A DNA stretch of 64,000 bases, from positions 36,627,257 to 36,691,256 of the forward strand of contig NC_083607.1 of assembly GCF_029168945.1 (NCBI RefSeq), given 5' to 3'. The translations under genes were made by a program, and so were the position numbers. A model generated the notes under the pieces. The model was given only the letters and a program-made list of their open reading frames with translations, had not been told where the DNA came from and made no database searches. This DNA is from Cannabis sativa (lineage: Eukaryota > Streptophyta > Magnoliopsida > Rosales > Cannabaceae). Shown in pieces: positions 46,856 to 59,294 of this stretch (within the stretch, counting starts at the first letter, position 1; each line of letters opens with the position of its first letter).

Positions 46856-48277
46856 TGTTGTGAAAATTATATTGCTTTATAATTGCGCAAGTGTACACAA
46901 TCACAAAAAAGTAATACAATGATAAGTAAATCAAAGTTCGCCTCCACAGGGACTTTTTACTAAATAATGCTAAATCAACTAAGAGCAATTCCAAGAATTT
47001 CAAATAAAAATAAAATAAAATCACACATCAATTCACAAGAAAAATTTATAGCCTTGAATCTAAACTTGAGAACTAATTTTTTAAACTAAATAAACTAAGA
47101 ATAAGAAACTAAAAGTGATTAAAATGGTGGTAATTTCAAATTAGGATAATAGACTTGGGTGATTAATTTCCACTTGTATGTCCCAGTTGATACAGCAATG
47201 ACCCAGCAATGATTCAGCAATCCTGGCAGAGTTAACAGATTTCAAAAAAAAAAACCAGCAAGCTTTTTCCAAAACTTGCAATAAACCATTCACAATCTCA
47301 CAATTGAAAATCATGCATCAATTAGAGGGGTTCAACTAGGTCTTGCTTTTCCAAGTAAGATCTAGCTTGGCAAATGTTAATAATGGCCAAAAATTAACAT
47401 TCAATCAACATTTCATCACAACTAATTGAACTAAGACAAGATTACTTCATCATTGCAAAATCAAAACACTAGTCCATACAAGGGTTCATAACCACCCAAA
47501 TCTCAAAGAGTTTAGTTCATAGCTGAAATTAAAAACAACAAACCAGAAAATAAATTGTTCATGGAGTTAAAGAGCAAATTAGAGAGATGAAAATGATACA
47601 AAATGAAGTGGAGAGCAAGAGAGATGAGTGGTGAGCTCAAATCCTTTCTTTGGTAGTTGCCTTCTTCTCCTTCTTCTCAATCTTCTTCTTCTTTCTTTGT
47701 ACTCTCTTCTTTCTCTGTACATAGATACTTTCTGCTGTGATTTTTCATACTCCCCATTCAAAGTGCAGCCAGCCCCCTTTCTTCTAATGTCCTTCCTCCT
47801 TCTTTTTGCCCCCCAATTAGGGTACCAAAGTTTACCCTAATTGGAAATCCCAATCATCACCCACTTGTCCTTCATTTTCCACATGTTTGTTGAGTCAATA
47901 GCTAAATTCCGCCACCTCAGCTCGTTTTTCTTTTCATTAAAGCCAGCTGCACTATCTGCCAAAATAAACTTACTGGGCTGACAAATTGCTACGCGATGAT
48001 TGCTATAGCAATGCCAGTCAGCAATAATCATTTTTCTGCTCCTTTTTCTCCTTGTCCCAAATATTTCCAAATACCTATTCTTGTATTTTTTCTGCTTAAA
48101 ACACATAAAAAACAATAACATAAGTCTATCTAACACTTACTAACACACACACTTCCATTTATTACAAAGACACAACAAATTAAACACAATTACATAGTAT
48201 AGACATTAATTGCTCCACAATTCACATTAAATTCAAGCTTAAAGATATGAAAATAACTCTAATTCTTAGAGTTATTA
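46856..48277 (-). repeat. Athila-like 5' LTR
   Basis: On the minus strand starts TAATAACTC (canonical TG changed to TA) and ends TTTTCACAACA; 1422 bp. It is nearly identical to the 3' LTR apart from the 113-base difference. Confidence 0.92.
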
Positions 48278-48282
48278 ACTCA

Positions 48283-49153
48283 TTTAATTGGTTTTGATTA
48301 ATCAATTATAATTCTCAAATTAGAATATGTCTATTTGTGAATTTTTCACTAAGTAAGGGCAAAATTGTACAGAAAGAGTTTTTAGGGCATATTTGTTAAT
48401 TAAGATACTTTGTATGGTTCAATTAATAAATATGATAAATGAAAATATTATTTAATAATTATTTATAGTTATTAAATAGTTAGAATTGGCATTTAAATGG
48501 TTGAATTTGAAAATTGGCGTTTTTGAGAAAATGAGACGCAGAAATGATAAAACAGAAAAATTGCAAAAAGTGAGGCCCAAATCCATAATGCCATGGCCGG
48601 CCACTTTAATAGGGTTTATCATATGATATTTTTATCATTTTAATGCCAAATAATTCAAACCTAACCCTATGTGGTATGCTATGAATAGATAGTGAAGGCT
48701 TCAGGAAAAATACACTATCACATCTTGTTTCCTTCAGAGAAAAACCTGACCTGAGCCTTCTCTCTCTAAACCTAGCCGCCATCTTCACCCTCTTCTTCTA
48801 CCTTGAATAATTATGAACCTCTTAGTGATAGAGTAGTGCCAACACACAGCAAGTGATACCTCAATCATAGTGAGGAAGATCGTGAAGAAAGACATTCAAC
48901 AAGAAGGAGATTCAACACTAAAGAAAGGAGAGGGAGAGATCCAGGTTCAAATCTTGATAATACTCTGCGATAGAAAGGATACAAGGGTTAGAGATCTGAA
49001 CGGAAGGAGACATTATATTCCGCTGCACCTAATGTAAGGTTTCTCATACTTTATATGTGTTTAATTTTATAATCGTTTTAGAAGTTCATATTTAGGATTT
49101 TAATCAACATACTTGTGAGTAGATCTAAGATCCTGGTAAAATAATTTCCAACA
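48283..49153 (+). repeat. Copia II 5' LTR, second part
   Basis: Continues TTTAATTGGTTTTGATTAATC after the second ACTCA and ends TTTCCAACA. It includes a TATA-like ATGAATAGATAGTG variant near 48680, which has lost the TATAAAT seen in the 3' LTR. Confidence 0.9.
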
Positions 49154-51780
49154 ACTGGCCTCAGAGTCAAGGTAATTGATTTGGTTGCAAGAAATTTGGA
49201 CTTAAAATAATTTGTTTGTGTTTTGGATGGTATCATGTTGTTTTATGTGTTGTATGATGATTGATTGATGTTTGTAAATTTTCGTGAAAATTTATTGAAT
49301 ATCTATTTCTGGAATTATTTTTATTGGATATTTTGGAAAAAAATTAAGCAATTTACTTTGTTACAGAACTCAATTTCGATTTAATTTGAATTAGTTATGA
49401 TTTTTTGAAGTTTTGAAAAATATTGGGATGGTGCAACTGTCACACGCGCGCGCATGAGGGGCTTCCCTCGGATAGCACGCGCTCAGACACGGTTTCGTGT
49501 CTGAAACCGAGCCTTCCGCATGCGGAGAGGCTGCATGCAGCCTCCTGTGCCGGCATTCCTCGATCAGCTCCTCCCTTGCACGCGCACGGACAGTATGCAT
49601 GCATGCATACTGTCCGTACTGCATGCATTTTTTTCGTTTTTCTTCGATTTTTCATGCTATTTCATGGAATTAACTTCCGATTTTTTGTGTAGTTTTTGTA
49701 TTTTGATTTTAACTTTTCAATTTTCAAATCTAATATCAGAAATAAATTAATTTGAATTTTTTAAATTTAATTTTAGATATTAGTGTAATTTGAATTTGAA
49801 AACAAGTAAAAATCTATCTTTTGCTTGATTTTATATCTTATTTTTAAATTTGATTATTTTATCTTATTTTTTAAATTTAAAGGTCAGATATTAAATATTT
49901 TTTAAATTATTTTTTTTTAAAATTATTTGACCTTATTTAAATTTAAAATAAGATTACTATAATCATGTAATTTTAAATAGAAGTAAGATATTTTGCTAAC
50001 TTTTAAATTTTGTTATTTTTTATTTAAATTAAATTATAAAATCTGAAAAATATTTATTTTTTATTTTATATTTAATTTATGAAATAACTTTAAAAATTTA
50101 AAAGGTGGTTAGCAATTATTTTTGAAATGATATTTAGGTTCGTTGAAACCTATTTTTTCAAAAATTGTAGGTTTAATTTTAATTTTTTTTTATTATTTTA
50201 TTTTAATAAAAACCGAATTTTTTTTAATTATTTAATTATTTTTGAAAATTATTATTTAAAATTAAATAATTCCTACATCCAACTATCCAATTCATCTTGT
50301 TGCAGGAGTATGTGTTTTAGCTTGTGTGTAAGTTTTATAAAACCTATTATTGCTTGATCTAAATTGTCATGGTTAACTTGTTGACAGATCCAATGATCTG
50401 ATTTTAACCCATGGTTCAATTGTCAATAGGTCAAGTAAATAATTTATAACAGGTAAATTTTACAATCTTCTTTCATCTGTGTATGACCTAGCAACATGAT
50501 AGGATCCATCCAAATGTGTACCTGTGTGAGCCTATGTATTTAATTTTGTTATAGATGCATACAAGTTGTTGTTGCTAAATAAAATATCATAGTTTTTGAT
50601 AGATTTTATTTAGGCCCATTTAGTTTTTGGGCCTATTCAATTAATAAACGTTATGCATTTTAAAATTAAATTCCTCTCTTTTGGGCCTTGTGTGAGAGTT
50701 GGGGGCCAATAGAAGGCCCATTTACCTGATTTGAATAACTGTACTAGGTTAATTAAATTAGTTTAACCTAATAAAATTGATTAGCAACATAATTAATTTC
50801 ATTTATTTTGAAATTAATTTAAGAAAAACATAGTTTAATGAATTATATTCTAAGCTAAACTATATGTATTTTCTTGTATTTAATTAAATATAGAATTATA
50901 ACCAACTAGATTCTTTCTGAAGCTTAATTTAAATTTTTCAATAAATATTCCTATTTAAGTTGAAAATTAGTTATCTTTAACTAATCAACTTAAATCTGAA
51001 TATCTTTTGAATTTCAAATTTCAAAATTAAGTTGAGGAATTTTAGGAATTGGTTATTAAGATTCTTTAGATAATTTTTAAGTTGATATTTTTTCAAATAT
51101 TAACTTAAAATGGAATATTTTCAAATTAAGTAGTTACAACTTAATTTTATATTTAATTTAATCTAATTTGAAAGATATTTAAGTTGATTTTTTAGATTCT
51201 TCTAAACAACTTAAACAAGATATTTTCAAATTTGTTCCATTATTTTCGAATTTAAATAATAATTGAAATTTAATTAAAGTTAATTTTTTATTTAAACCAA
51301 CTTTAGTTTGTAATTTTTCATTATTAAAATATGGAACAGATGATTAAATAAAATACATATTTTTAAAATAATGAGCTTTAATCAAAAAGATATTGGATCT
51401 CCATTATTGGTCTTACAATAGTTAAATTTTTTCAATATAACCTCAAGACGCTAGACTTCGTCCCCCTTATGGATGGTTATTCGTTGAAAACTTTTAACAC
51501 CGTAAGATCTCATTTGATAAGTGTTTTGTGAGTTTTCGTCTCTATTAGACTCTCCCCTACGGTGACTACTTAGAGATAAACTCATAAAACATGAAACAAT
51601 GGTGGAAGCTCATAAAATGAGAATAACCTTGACTCTCGCCTACCGGGACAACGTTGGATTCTCATTTTGATCGAATAAAAGGTTGCTAAAATGGTTTTAT
51701 TTTAGATGAGCTGACTACTCTATTCAAATAATGTTATCTTTGAACCAAAACCTTACTTCTGTTTTATTGATGTATTGTAG
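49154..51780 (+). other. Copia II leader
   Basis: AT-rich and homologous to the Copia I leader. The primer site region reads TGGCCTCAGAGT. A GC-rich island (49435-49620) holds the palindrome GAGGCTGCATGCAGCCTC near 49525 and the long covarying hairpin at 49588-49615. GACTCTCGCCTACCGGGAC occurs once near 51632. The open frames at 49391-49750 and 50127-50357 show no domain. Confidence 0.65.
49588..49615 (+). ncRNA. Conserved leader hairpin, Copia II copy
   Basis: A perfect 28-base palindrome with arms starting GGACAGTATGC and ending GCATACTGTCC, and a run of ATGC in the centre. A perfect palindrome could pair within one RNA or between two RNAs. Three stem pairs differ from Copia I with pairing kept. 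Confidence 0.65.
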
Positions 51781-52525
51781 TGCCAATAACCCTCATCCCA
51801 ATCCATTCCTAGTTAATATCTTAGCAAATGAACTTGAAGATATGAATAAAACTCCAAGTCAGAGTAATACTTCAAATGTGCTCATGATGAACATGAAATT
51901 CCAGAAAGCAGGTAAGCTGGGAATTGTTCAATCTGAAGAGCAAATAGTTCATAACTCCATAAATCCTACTATTTCAAGCTTAGTTGAGAAGGTAAGAGAA
52001 AGTGATTCCACTTCCTCAAGTTATACTTCACAACAAAATGAACCAGCAAGAACAACAATTCACAAACGAATAAGCAGTGATGCTTTAGTCTTCGAATCAT
52101 GTGTTTTAGAGAATGATAAATCAATTTGGATTCTTGATTCTGGGTCTACAAACCATGTCAGTTGTTCATTGCAATTGCTTGAGAAATGGAATTATTTGAA
52201 ATCCGGAGAGTTGAAACTTAAGGTTGTTAATGGCGAAATGGTTTCGGTTAGAGCTAGAGGAAAAGCCAAACTCAAGTTTTAAAACAAAATTTTGGAATTA
52301 GACAATGTCTTATACATTCCAAATTTCAGTAGAAACTTGGTTTCTGTTTCATGCTTACAATTGCAACAATACAAATTAGATTTTTCGAATCTGGTTCTAC
52401 CATTTCTCAAAATGACATTCATATTTGCGTTACATCCATGGAACAGGGGCTTTATGTTCTTAGACCAGAAACACCATTTGCCCTACATAACGAACTTTTT
52501 AAAGTAGCTAAACCTAGAAACCACA
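51731..52525 (+). pseudogene. Copia II gag/protease remnant
   Basis: Gag N-terminus near 51780 (NNPHPNPFLVNILANEL), a large gag deletion with no zinc knuckle, then the protease block SIWILDSGSTNHVSCSLQ near 52120. TAA at 52280 and a shift near 52385 interrupt it. The pre-integrase part continues in the other frame (NDIHICVTSMEQGLYVLRPE). The gag deletion differs from that of Copia I. Confidence 0.8.
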
Positions 52526-54046
52526 AAAAGTAAAAGATCGATGATGATGATGAAACATATCTATGGCATTTACGTTTAGGTCACATAGGCTATGACAGAC
52601 TAAATAGGCTAACCAAAGACGGTCCATTGAAAAATGTCGTCTTAGGTGAATTACCTATTTGCGAGTCTTGCCTAGAAGGAAAGATGACCAAACGTTCTTT
52701 CTCTCCAAAGGGAGAGCGTGCCAAACAAACCCTAGGGTTAGTGCATTCAGATGTTTGCGGACCTTTGAATGTAAGAGCCCGAGGTGGTTATGAGTACTTT
52801 GTCACTTTCATTGACGATTACTCTAGATATGGACATATTTACCTTATGCATAAGAAATCTGAAACATTTGAAAAGTTTTAGGAATTTCAACCATTGGCTC
52901 AAAACCAATTGGATAAAACCTTAAAGATCTTGCGAACTGATAGGGGTGGAGAATATATGGATATGCAGTTCAAAGATCATTTGATCGAACTAGGCATTGA
53001 ATCCCAATTAACCTCCCCTAGCACTCCACCAAAAAATGGAGTTGCAGAAAGACGGAATCGCACGCTTTTAGAAATGGTTAGGTCCATGCTTAGTTATTCA
53101 ACTCTACCTACGTCCTTCTAGGGATATGTAATTTAGATGGCAACCGACATTGTAAATGTTGTTCCATCTAAATCAATCCCTAAGACACCTTTAGAACTAT
53201 GGAATGGTCGTACACCTAGCTTACGCCATTATAGAATCTGGGGGTGCCCTGCTCATGTCTTAAGAAAGAAAGATGGCAAACTTGAAAAACGAACTAAAGT
53301 TTGCATGTTTGTCGGGAATTCTAAAGAGACTAGGGGTGGACTATTTTATAGTCACAATGATGATAAAGTGTTTGTTTCCACAAACGCCACTTTCCTTGAG
53401 GATGACTATATTAAGAATTTCAAACCACAAAGTAAAGTAGTATTGGAGGAAAGGCTTTCAGATAAAACTCCTTCCAATGTTTCGTCCTCTTCCACTCAAG
53501 TAGAGGATAATCCCACTCCCTAAGTCGAACCAACTGAGAAAACTACTACCAAAGTTCTTGTTCAGAAGATCACCGCTCCTCGTCGTAGTGGGAGGGTTTT
53601 CACAAAACCAGCTCGTCATGGCTTGGATGGTGAAATCAATATGGTCGTTGGTGAAGGTATTGATGACGACCCATTAACCTATAAACAGGCAATGGCTAGT
53701 CTGCAACGGAAATGATGGTCAGCCGGCATGGATTCAGAAATGGATTCCATGAAAAAGAATAAAGTCTGGGAATATGTAGACGCACCTGATGACTATCATC
53801 CAATCAGATGTAAGTGGGTTTACAAGAAGAAAAGAGGCGCTGGAGGCGAAGTCAAAACTTTTAAAGCTAGACTTGTAGCCAAGGGTTATACCCAAAGAGA
53901 AGGTGTGGACTATGAGGAAACTTTTAGTCTTGTTGCCATGCGCAAATCCATCCGAATTCTTCTCTCCATAGGTGCTGCTTTCGATTATGAAATCTGGCAA
54001 ATAGATTTCAAGATTGCCTTTCTTAATGGGGTACTTGAAGAAACCA
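52526..54046 (+). pseudogene. Copia II integrase and N-terminal reverse transcriptase
   Basis: Integrase zinc domain (LWHLRLGHIG, ICESCLEGKM) and core with HSDVCGP, LRTDRGGE and NGVAERRNR. All three catalytic residues are kept, unlike Copia I. Stops: TAA near 52531, TAG at 52879 (Gln), TAG at 53119 (Trp), TAG near 53134, TAA at 53521 and TGA near 53713 (Trp or Arg). RT begins with KWVYKKKRGAGGEVKTFKAR and reaches FKIAFLNGVLEETIW, where an internal deletion starts. Confidence 0.85.
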
Positions 54047-54807
54047 TCTGGCGAACATGCCTTCTAGATATGGTATTCGTCTATCTAAGGAACAGTCTCC
54101 TACTGATCCTCAAGAGATAGAGGACATGGCGAAAATTCCTTATGCTTCTGCAGTTGGAAGTCTAATGTATGCAATGTTATGCTCTAGACCTGACATCTGC
54201 TATGCAGTTGGAATCGTGAGCAGGTATCAGTCAAATCCAGGGCAGGAACATTGGAATGCAGTTAAGTATATTCTGAAATACTTAAAGAGTACAAGAAATC
54301 TTGTATTAGTCTACAAGGGTGGTGCTTTAAATCCAATAGGCTATACTGATTCAGATTTCCAGGCATGTCTCGAAGACAGGAAATCTACATCTGGGATGGT
54401 GTTTATCTTGGGGGTGGAGCAGTGGTTTGGAGAAGTGCTAAACAAACCGTGATATCAGACTCGACGATGGAAGCAGAATACATAGCTGCAGCAGAAGCTG
54501 CTAAAGAGCTTGTCTGGCTAAGAAAGTTCTTCACCAGTATCGGTGTCGTGGCTGGAATGGAAAAGCCTCTGGTCCTACTTTGTGATAATAATGGAGAAAA
54601 GCCAATAGTAAGGAAGCTCGAAGTCACAAGAGAAGTAAACACATAGAAAGGAAGTATCACATCATCAGAGAATATGTGGCAAGCGGGGATGTACTGGTTG
54701 AGAAAATGGACACAGAAGACAACTTAGCTGATCCATTGACAAAAGTATTGGCAGTAACAGCATTTGAAAAGCACCGTCAGAATTTAGGATTAATTGATAT
54801 GTACTGA
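54047..54807 (+). pseudogene. Copia II RT end and RNase H after internal deletion
   Basis: Resumes at the block MPSRYGIRLSKEQSPTDPQE, skipping about 430 bases that Copia I has between 15383 and 15808. The YVDD motif is lost. RNase H is readable with YTDSDFQACLEDRKSTSG, VVWRSAKQ, DSTMEAEYIAAAEAAKEL and KPLVLLCDN, across two frames. It ends at TGA 54805-54807. Confidence 0.85.
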
Positions 54808-54836
54808 TTAGTTTTATCTTAGTGCAAGTGGGAGTT

Positions 54837-56737
54837 TGTTGGATTTTATGCCCTAAATAAAACTCCAATTCAATGTAATCCATTTTATTCAGCATCAATA
54901 AAGAAACAAAAGTATTTTTCATTCATTTGTGTATGTTTTGGTTCATGTTATCAATTGCTTGTCTATTTGATTTATAAATTCATCTGAAACCCTTTTCACA
55001 TACTTGATCCTATTTATTTTGTTGTCAACACATTGGAAAGTAAACATGACTATGTGAATAAAGATTCCTAGATTTATCAGACACAGGGTTTTACTGATAT
55101 GATAATCTACAACAGAGTTTACTTGCATTTGGAGAAATGATATGGTCTTTCCAGAGCATTGGTTAAAGTAAAGCTTAGGTTGGGTGCATGGAGTATGCAT
55201 CGAAAGGGAGCGATATTGAACTTTGACATAGATTTATTAAACTTACCGTAATATCTATTCAAGTCAATATCGCCTAGTTGATCCTAGATCAAATGATCTT
55301 AATCCTGATATGATTAGGCTCAATTATTCATGTTCTTTGATTTGTTAGTTAAGCCTACTTTTGGGTCAGGGTGATACGTACATTTTGGGAACACGGTAGT
55401 GCAATTGAGTGGGCGCGCTAACATAAATATGGAATCTATAGCTTCCATCTGGCGAATAGAAAGTAAAGGATGATTTCCTTCGAGCTTGACCAAACGAAAA
55501 TAAATGGTGGAGTACTCATTTCACATAGCTGAAATATCATTTATATGGGGTTAAGTGTTTTAATGATAAAATACATTGTAGGGTGTTACGGTAATCTAAT
55601 CCCTTTACAGTGTAGATCGTTCATATAGAGGATCATTGATCACATTAGGATTATAACAATGGATGACTAATGACGTGTCTATATGGTGGAACATATAGAG
55701 CGTTCTATATCCTAAGAGTGCAATTCTAAGTTCTATGCGTGGATTCAACGAAGAATTAATAAGTCAGTGAATTTAGGTTATAAATTCTTGATCTGCTTAT
55801 TGGAAGCTCGGTTATATAGACCCATGGTCCCCCCACTAGCTGATACAATATTACTTGTAAGACTCATTTAATTGGTTTTGATTAATCAATTATAATTCAC
55901 AAATTAGACTATGTCTATTTGTGAATTTTTCACTAAGTAAGGGCGAAATTGTAAAGAAAGAATTTTTAGGGCATATTTGTTAATTAAGATACTTTGTATG
56001 GTTCAATTAATTGATATGATAAATGACAATATTATTTAATAATTATATATAGTTATTAAATAGTTAGAATTGGCATTTAAATAGTTGAATTTGAAAATTG
56101 GCGTTTTTGAGAAAATGAGATGCAGAAATGATAAAACAGCAAAATTGCAAAAAGTGAGGCCCAAATCCATAATGCCATGGCGGGCCACTTTAATAGGGTT
56201 TATCATATGATATTTTCATTATTTTAATGCCAAATAATTCAAACCTAACCCTATGTGGTATGCTATAAATAGATAGTGAAGGCTTCAGGAAAAATACACT
56301 ATCACATCTTGTTTCCTTTAGAGGAAAACCTGACCTGAGCCTTCTCTCTCATAACCTAGCTGCCACCTTCACCCTCTTCTTCTACCTTGAATAATTTCGA
56401 ACCTCTTAATGATAGAATAGTGCCCACACACAGCAAGTGATACCTCAATCATAGTGAGGAAGATCGTGAAGAAAGACATTCAACAAGAAGGAGATTCAAC
56501 ACTAAAGAAAGGAGAGAAAGAGATCCAGGTTCAGATCTTGATAATACTCTAGGACAGAAAGGATACAAGGGTTAGAGATCTGAACGGAAGGAGACATTAT
56601 ATTCCGCTGCACCCAATGTAAGGTTTCTCATACTTTATATGTGTTTAATTTTATAATCGTTTTAGAAGTTCATATTTAGGGTGTCAATCAACATACTTGT
56701 GAGTAGATCTAAGATCCTGGTAAAATAATTTCCAACA
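54837..56737 (+). repeat. Copia II 3' LTR
   Basis: TGTTGGATTTTATGCCC...TTTCCAACA, 1901 bp, with the polypurine tract AGTGGGAGTT before it and TATAAAT at 56264-56270. Confidence 0.92.
56264..56270 (+). promoter_or_regulatory. TATA box of the Copia II 3' LTR
   Basis: TATAAAT in GCTATAAATAGATAGTGAAGG, in the position common to the family. Confidence 0.6.
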
Positions 56738-56965
56738 CCCCCCAACTTGCCCCCCCCCCCTCAACTTGGGTCTTGGGGGCCCCCCCTCAACTTGGGTCTT
56801 GAGGGGGGGGGGGGGGTGGTGGTTCACCCAACTATGGTGGTTGTCACCCCCCCCCCCTAACTTGTGTCTTGGGGGGTCATCTAACGATGGTGGTTATTAC
56901 CCCCCTCTCAAGTTGGGTCTTGGGGGGGTCACCTAACTATGATGGTTGTCATCCCCCCTCGATGA
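56738..56965. repeat. C/G-rich tandem repeat, right part
   Basis: Continuation of 37939-38105: CCCAACTTGGGTCTTGGGG units, G and C homopolymer runs, and degenerate CACCTAACTATG-GTGGTTGTC units. The copies near the right end differ from the left part, suggesting two related monomer types. Confidence 0.85.
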
Positions 56966-57529
56966 GGGTCCCAGCGGTTTTACCCCCAAGTATGGGCTTA
57001 ATCCTCAAAGGTGATTGACGACCATGTCACACCCATAAGGGACCCTCGTCATCAGTGGCTCCTTCAAATATTCAAATCCCGCGAAAGGCTAAAAGACAGT
57101 TGTCAACCCGCAAAAATAGCGGGATATTATCCTAAAAATCAGACTCCAACCGCCTCCGAAAATTAATGAGACGGTTGAGATAGCTCCGCGTTGGTCGCGT
57201 CTCCTGAGCGAGAAGCACCGACCCCCTCCCCTATATAAGGGGTCGCCCATGACCTGGGAGGGGGATCCGCAATTTGAAACACTTAGAAAAATAAACACTT
57301 CTCATTCTTTACAATCAAGAGCCTGTTATTGACTTTTGCAACTCAGATCAATAAAACCCAAGGGGAGTAGGCTATTACCGACATCCGGGGCCGAACCTCT
57401 TTAAATTCTGGTGTCTTTTATTTACATTTATTGTGAATTCTGGTGTTATTAACTGCATTTATTATTGTGATTGTTGTTTAAATCTCATTTATTACGACTC
57501 CATGTCGGTTGGCTAAAATCCAGTCAACA
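56966..57529 (+). repeat. 3' end of a Tat-like LTR, plus strand
   Basis: The boundary to the repeats is not clear. It has TATATAAGG (57232-57240), AATAAA (57350-57355), the block GAGTAGGCTATTACCGACAT and the end AAATCCAGTCAACA at 57529. No primer site follows, so it is a 3' or solo LTR. From the TATA box to the end is about 300 bp. It may belong to the plus-strand Tat gag at 34397. Confidence 0.65.
57232..57240 (+). promoter_or_regulatory. TATA box of the Tat-like LTR
   Basis: TATATAAGG in a GC-rich context (CCCCTCCCCTATATAAGGGGTC), a strong match for a plant TATA box. Confidence 0.7.
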
Positions 57530-58859
57530 ATTATAATATTAGAGTTTTTTTAATATTATACGTAAAATTGATTTTATTTACAAAAAATTTCAATTATTAT
57601 AAAAAAATTGGGAGAATAAAATTTACTATTTAATAACTTTTAAATTAAAAAAAAAAACGTTTTAGTAAATTATAAATTTTGTTGTTGTAATAAATCTTAT
57701 TTAATTGAATTTTAGTTAACTAGATACATTAAAGTAAAAAGAGTATAATGGTAATTTTGTGGTTGGCGCTAATAAAATTGTGATGAGCTAAAAGTGAGTA
57801 GTGTATGTTGTGACTTGTGTGTAAGCTATAATATAATGACACATAAGTGGTGCACATGTATGAATTGAAGCACTTGGTAATCATTAAAAATATCACATAT
57901 TTTAGAAATTAAAAAGTTGTCTAATATATTAAGAGAATAAAATTATTTATATATAAAATTGAACTAATTATTTAAGACATTACGTGTATGTTTATTTTAA
58001 TAAATTAAAAAAAATCTAAAATACAAAGAAAATGAAATAAAGCTTATTGAATAATTAAAATGTATAATTAAACAATTGGTATACGTGTTAATAAAAGTTT
58101 TAAAAAAATAAGCGGTATAAACTACATTAATATAAACAGAATCAAAATTGTAAATAAAATCAAATTAATGCCATCTGGCGTAATTTTTTTTTTTACTTTG
58201 AGGAAGTGGGATTTCAACTTGGACCTCCTAGTTGTAATGAGATTACAGAAGGGAAATTTCATTATTTACCCCTAATAAAATACCACATATCAAATTTTAG
58301 AACTCTTACTAATTTATACAAAATAATTCTACTATTCTACCTCACATTTAATTTTCCCTCTCTCTCTCTCTCTTTCCCTTTCTCTCTCTCTCTCTGTCTT
58401 TCCCTCTCTTTCTCTGTCTTTCCCTCTTCGACCTTCGTCGCTGCCCACGAGTACCCAACCACCCACGCCGACCATCCACCAACGACCACGACCCAACCCT
58501 CTCTCTTTATCTATCGGTCTCTTTCTCTCTCTCTGTCTCGCTCTCGAATTCGACCCAAACCACCAAGACCCACATTGGAACCCAACCATACCCGTCAAAA
58601 CCACCACGAACCATCGCCACCACCACGACTTGTGTTCGTCGAAATCAAATAGAGGTCATCGCCACCACGACCACGAACCATCGCCGCCACCACCACCAAG
58701 CTCAGTCAAATGTAAGGTGTTTTTTTGAAAAAAAAAATATATTTTTCATAGATTTGGATGCCAATTTTTGCATGTTGTGTGGAATTTTTGTAGATTTTGT
58801 GCTCTTTCTGGTGATAGGTTGTAGATGTTGGATATGTTTCAATGGTGTCTGTGTTTTTA
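57530..58859. other. AT-rich flank, then a CT-rich leader
   Basis: 57530-58330 is AT-rich with no feature. 58356-58440 is a (CT)n run with a second one at 58500-58545, followed by CCACCAC-rich DNA to 58700. This looks like the 5' UTR or first exon of the DUF1985 gene. The open frame 58206-58652 is mostly CT-repeat translation. Confidence 0.45.
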
Positions 58860-59265
58860 CAGTGTTATCGATAAAATATCAATAGGATATCGATGGTAGA
58901 TCAAAATGGGGTATTTGATTGTTTGAACATTTTTTTTTTGTTTTTTTAACTGTATACCAATAGGTTATCGACATATTATCTATGGTTTATCGACATATTT
59001 GAGCAGGATTATTGTTAAAATGTTCATCAATAGGATATCGACAGGAGATCGATAGAATGTCGATATTATAGCAAAGAAATTAAACTGGGTTATATAGTTT
59101 TCATAACGATATGATATCGATGGTATGTCGACAAATATTGTAATGATATGTGTTTTATCCTTTCCTTGGATGTTGATGCAATATCGACATATTTTTGATA
59201 TATTGTCGATGGTTTGGATGTCTTTATTTTTTAAAGAATAATAATTTTGTCGATAGTTTTTCGAT
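58860..59265. repeat. TCGA/ATCGAT-rich degenerate repeat, before the DUF1985 frame
   Basis: Many spaced copies of short palindromes such as ATCGAT, GTCGAC and TATCGA, in units like GGATATCGA(C/T) and ATGTCGAC about 15-25 bases apart. The rest of the stretch is AT-rich. A second cluster is downstream at 60205-60350. Confidence 0.6.
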
Positions 59266-59294
59266 GACATTGCTGCTTTATTTTCCATTTTGAA

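Larger units (their letters stand above)
39147..48277 (-). mobile_element. Athila-like Ty3/Gypsy element, minus strand, non-autonomous
   Basis: 9131 bp, TSD ACTCA (39142-39146 and 48278-48282). On the minus strand: 5' LTR 48277-46856, primer site, gag (46728-45307), protease fused to the integrase tail (45039-43993), a 3.3 kb untranslated region with repeated TAAGTTTGGGG motifs, then 3' LTR 40681-39147. RT, RNase H and the integrase core are absent. The primer site TGGCGCCATTGCCGGGGA and gag fit Athila. The intact gag resembles non-autonomous gag-bearing retroelements that depend on partner enzymes. Confidence 0.92.
38106..56737 (+). mobile_element. Copia II: Angela/TAR-like Copia, split by an Athila-like element
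   Basis: LTRs are 38106-49153 (interrupted at 39147-48277) and 54837-56737, flanked by CCCCC runs. Net length without the nested element is about 9.5 kb. Order as in Copia I: leader, gag-protease remnant, integrase, RT, RNase H. An internal deletion near 54047 removes the RT catalytic core, and several stops add to this. Only the 5' LTR is interrupted, so the Athila-like element came later. Confidence 0.92.

Noticed and set aside
58206..58652. 148-codon plus-strand frame
   Set aside because: Mostly Ser/Leu repeats from (CT)n runs and Pro/His from CCACC-rich sequence, with no similarity I can see. More likely a leader.
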